A stretch of DNA of 10,767 nt from NCBI GenBank assembly GCA_003024985.2, contig PXIH01S0001873.1. One strand, written 5' to 3'. Shown one piece after another: positions 8,118-10,767 of the stretch (positions within the stretch are counted from its first letter, which is position 1; every line of letters starts with the position of its first letter). Origin of the DNA: Euperipatoides rowelli (lineage: Eukaryota; Onychophora; Udeonychophora; Euonychophora; Peripatopsidae). The translations under genes were made by a program, and so were the position numbers. Under the pieces are notes generated by a model. It had not been told where the DNA came from, did no database searches, and worked only from the letters and a program-made list of their open reading frames with translations.

Positions 8118-8565
8118 CAGGGGTGTCAAACTCGCGGCCCACGGGCCACATGTGGCCCTAAGCAATTATTTGTGCGGCCCAGTCCCAACCAATTACGGTA
8201 TGCTAATATTGCGTCGCCTTATGCACAGGCGCACCATTTCCGTAAATTGCTTTTTAATTTATGCAATTATTCAGTGTCTAGTAAGTTAATGTTCAAGAAA
8301 AAATATTAGGCCTACTATTTATTTAAATGTATTTTAAACAATTTTAACGATTATTCATTTATTTCAGTCTTTTGTATTCTATCAAAGCCAAGTTGTAGTG
8401 GAAATAAACGGAAAATTGCTGACGAACATAGAAATTTTCTAGAAAAGTGGGAGTTGGAGCGTTTCAATAAAAATTGATTATGAAGCTTTCCTTTTTTTTT
8501 GCGGCCCACATAAACTTAAACCTTGTTTATTTGGCCCACGTCAGGTTTTGAGTTTGACACGCTTG
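8118..8565 (+). mobile_element. Non-autonomous hAT DNA transposon, complete, with 8-bp target duplication
   Basis: Seen: the left end is CAGGGGTGTCAAACTC. The right end reads, as reverse complement, CAAGCGTGTCAAACTC, so 14 of 16 positions match. The element is flanked by an exact 8-bp direct repeat, CTGTACAT, at 8110-8117 and 8566-8573, the target-site duplication length typical of hAT. Subterminal GCGGCCC / GGCCCAC motifs occur at both ends. Known from memory: elements starting CAGGGGTGTCAAACTC with GCGGCCC subterminal motifs are widespread hAT elements in animals, and autonomous relatives encode a GTF2IRD2-like transposase. At 448 bp it is an internal deletion derivative that still holds the first part of the transposase gene, so it would need a transposase in trans. 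It lies about 1.3 kb downstream of the CACNB exon, inside the inferred intron. Confidence 0.93.
8379..8477 (+). pseudogene. N-terminal stub of a hAT transposase inside the hAT element
   Basis: An open frame reads LSKPSCSGNKRKIADEHRNF and then LEKWELERFNKN, stopping at TGA 8475-8477. The KRK basic start followed by an acidic/aromatic EKW block resembles the N-terminus of GTF2IRD2-like hAT transposases, ahead of the BED-type zinc finger. Everything after this point (zinc finger, DDE catalytic domain, dimerisation region) is missing; the sequence jumps to the 3' subterminal GCGGCCC region at about 8501. No ATG is left at the expected start: a CTA codon sits there. TTTATTTCAG at 8358-8367 just upstream looks like a splice acceptor of the parent gene. 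Not functional. Confidence 0.65.
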
Positions 8566-8573
8566 CTGTACAT
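8566..8573. repeat. Target-site duplication, right copy (hAT)
   Basis: CTGTACAT directly follows the right hAT terminus and matches the left copy at 8110-8117 at all eight positions. Confidence 0.92.
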
Positions 8574-9629
8574 TATTACAATTGAATCTTATTACATATG
8601 TGATATTCTGTGAATATAACCGAGCTTATCACTCTTTAAACCTAACCACATAAGCGGTAAACTGCTTACGTGACTTTTATTACAATGTACCGTACTGTAA
8701 TATGTTCTAAAATGGTCAACCATTGCTTAATTGGTGCGTTGGAGGTTCAGTTTTTGATTAGGCGCATTATATTGATTTAAATGTAATGATATTAGGCTAC
8801 AGAACTTTAATATTCTCTCATTTTAATAATGCATTGCAAGCTGGGAAGCATGGAGTATAGTTAGCCATAAGACATTGTCCTTCATTACTATGGGTATGCA
8901 GAATTAACGTTATTATTTTTAGAAATTCATTTTTTAAATCTAAGATTTTCGTGTTATTCGGTGAATACATTAATAAATCATTTAACGCTACAAATTCTGA
9001 TTTAAAATACTTAATTTTGTTCAAGTTGTGTAAAATAAACATCATTATTTATTTATACTAAGCATACAGTAAGTTTGAATATCTTAATTTTTTCCAATAT
9101 AATTTTCTTACAATCATGGGAAAACTTGTCTTCAGCATACATACTGGCTACAGGAAACTAATAGCTTTTATAGCACAAGTTATTAAATAAACAACAATAA
9201 TTACCTATTTTATTGGTTACAAATGTTTTACTAGAGAATTTCAATTTCTGAATCAAACAGTCATCTCATCTGCAATGATAGCGACACAGTTTCCTTGAGA
9301 TCTTCTTCCCCATAGTCTGGTAAATAGTTATTTTTAAAACAAAAGCTATGGTTAGATTTTCAGAATCTACAAAATTTTATTTGATTTATTTAATGCAATC
9401 ATTCTCTGCAAGAAAAAAATTGTAAAATTGTTTATTAAATAAAATATTTAAAAGATAGAGGATTTCATTAGAAATATAGCTTGAAAAAGAAAACTTATAG
9501 AAATTCAATGGAATTGACAGAAACATAATTGGAGAAGTAGTGTGAGGAAAGACACTAGGGGACTATAAAGAAGTAGTGGATACAAGATGGAAGAAAATAA
9601 ATGAAGATCGATAGTTAGCACTAAAAGAG
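8574..9629. other. Intron sequence between the hAT and copia elements
   Basis: A 75-codon minus-strand frame (8818-9045) has no family resemblance I can see and low-complexity composition, so I do not call it a gene. TAAGC...GCTTA at about 8651-8669 forms a small palindromic hairpin. No copia LTR was recognised. Confidence 0.5.
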
Positions 9630-10644
9630 CAAGGTGTAAGAAGGTCTTGGAGAGCAACGGAATGAAAACACACAATCAACTCATGGAGAAGATAACAAAG
9701 TAGCATCCATATTAATTCCCAGTAGTTTTAAGCAAGCTGTAGAGTGAGAGGAACAATGGAGAAAGGCTATGCAAGATGAACTGTCATCGCTACAAGAGCG
9801 AAACGTATGTATACTGATAGAGTGGAAAAAGTATATAAATGTGATACTAAACAGATGGGTGTTTAACATCAAAAGAGGAGCAAAAAAGGACAAAGCAAGA
9901 TTTAAAGCTAGGCCTGTAGATGTTGGAAACAATTTTAAAAGGAGGGTGTAGACTATGAGGTCAGAAAGGCATCTGTGATAAAATGCGAAAATTTAAGAAT
10001 ACTGATAGTGTTATCCACACAGATATGATGTTAAATATGCATATTTGCATGGCGATCTCAAGGAGTAGATATATATGGAACAGTCAGTAGGAATGGCGGA
10101 TGGTACAAATATAGTGTGTAAATTCGTCAAAAGTACATTATATATGGCTTACCTCATTGGGACATAACTGGAACATAAAGCTGAATGGTGTACTGAAAAA
10201 AAATTGAGCCTAGTATTTAAATTATCAGAAATGAGAAGAAAAAAAATATTTTCCAGTTATTATTATAGGAGTCTTTGTAGATGACTTATTGGTGTTAGAA
10301 TCCGATCTGAAATGGACAAAAAAAATGATGAGGAAGATTAAAGCCAAATTTTAAACGTGAGAGGAAGTAGGAGATGGTCAATTTTTATAGATGGGAATAA
10401 TCAAGTAGACAGATTGGCATAGTAACAATGAGGGTAAACATATTCGAAAAATGAAGCAATTTGGCATGGAAGCATGTTACCCGTTAAAAAGGCCAGTGGA
10501 TATAAATTATTAGCAAATAGATAGTTTTAAAGAATCCAAAGATGTGGACAAAACAAAATATCAGGAATTACTAGGTTCTTTGTCATACATTGCTAATAGA
10601 ACTAGGCCAGATGTAATGTTTGGAATGAATAAGTTAACTCAATC
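9630..10644 (+). mobile_element. Degenerate Ty1/copia retrotransposon pol fragment (reverse transcriptase)
   Basis: Seen, in order: a possible integrase-to-RT linker near 9630-9658 (GVRRSWRATE); frame 1 from 9661 to 9951, with WRKAMQDELSSLQERN and NRWVFNIKRG and a TGA at 9745; frame 3 from 9945 to 10028 (GVDYE then ENLRIL); frame 1 from 10027 (DVKYAYLHGDLKE, TAG at 10066, then IYMEQ); a short out-of-frame LYGL; and frame 2 from 10166 (NWNIKLNGVL, FVDDLL at 10274-10291, then YQELLGSLSYIANRTRPDV) up to about 10644. Known: this order (W.AM..E...L, KWVFK.K, D(V)K.A(F/Y)L.GDL.E.IYM.QP, the YVDDLL active-site box, the TRPD block) is diagnostic of copia-type reverse transcriptase. Several stops and at least three frameshifts make it dead. 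RNase H and both LTRs are absent; the sequence breaks off after TQSA. Confidence 0.88.
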
Positions 10645-10659
10645 AGCGCTAGAAATTAT

Positions 10660-10767
10660 AATTTTTTGGTGATAGCCCAACGGACTACCACTCTTAATGT
10701 ACCAGTATCCCGGGTGTTTTTGTAGTAGCCCAAATTTTCTGAAGAACTACAATTTAAATAAACAGAA
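10660..10767. repeat. Unidentified repeat edge that ends the copia fragment
   Basis: The copia reading stops near 10644. The following sequence has a different composition, with two copies of TTTTTG(G/T)(T/A)G(A/T)TAGCCCAA-like words about 55 bp apart (near 10664 and 10717) and an imperfect inverted word (GTGATAG with CTACCAC). It probably belongs to another element that continues beyond the window. Confidence 0.35.

Noticed and set aside
8818-9045. 75-codon minus-strand frame as a small gene
   Set aside because: Low-complexity N/L/I/K composition expected from AT-rich DNA, no recognisable domain, and no promoter, splice or terminator support.
9681-9932. 83-codon minus-strand frame
   Set aside because: It is antisense to the copia reverse transcriptase reading, which has clear family motifs.
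6774-10767. Short alternative CACNB HOOK exon or the first GK-domain exon downstream
   Set aside because: I looked for a short Lys/Gln-rich exon between AG and GT and for the VPPYDVVPS block and found neither by eye; they may lie beyond the window.
1-10767. tRNA, rRNA or CRISPR array, or a bacterial-type defence system
   Set aside because: No tRNA B-box plus cloverleaf, no regularly spaced short repeats, and no bacterial coding density; the sequence is intron-like animal DNA.

Overview
The window looks like AT-rich (roughly 30% GC by eye), non-coding-dominated metazoan nuclear DNA, most likely from an invertebrate with long introns full of old transposons. There are no bacterial-style operons, and no tRNA, rRNA or CRISPR array was seen. 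The species cannot be fixed from the sequence.

The only host coding sequence I can support is one internal exon at 6640-6773 on the plus strand, with AG and GTAAGA splice signals. Its 44 complete codons end in TTPPAKEKRKPFFKK, which I recognise as the HOOK-region exon of a voltage-gated calcium channel beta subunit (CACNB family; the position of vertebrate exon 7A, just before the guanylate-kinase-like domain). The rest of the window is then best read as its two flanking introns: at least 6.6 kb upstream and 4 kb downstream. No other exon of the gene was found.

Layout. 1-1270: AT-rich sequence with a CTCF-like motif (101-115) and two diverged copies of a repeat (861-1162) that ends in a CCGG-stem hairpin. 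1273-1485: a GC-richer island with an open frame, a stem-loop and a pogo-like terminus. 2040-2190: remnant of the C-terminus of a LINE polyprotein. 2515-3037: decayed coding relic of unknown family. 3894-4310: degenerate tandem repeat. 4408-4438: C9A22 tract. 5571-5800: exact 113-bp tandem duplication. 6640-6773: CACNB exon. 6901-7246: pogo-type MITE with TA duplication. 8118-8565: complete non-autonomous hAT element with a perfect 8-bp target-site duplication, carrying a stub of transposase coding sequence. 9630-10644: badly decayed Ty1/copia pol fragment covering reverse transcriptase. 10660-10767: start of another, unidentified repeat.

The genes do not work together as a system. The transposon pieces are independent insertions of different ages in introns. 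I see no evidence of a new biological system. The best leads are the alternative-splicing logic of the 134-nt exon, the very recent tandem duplication, and the two unidentified coding-like islands (1273-1485 and 2515-3037).
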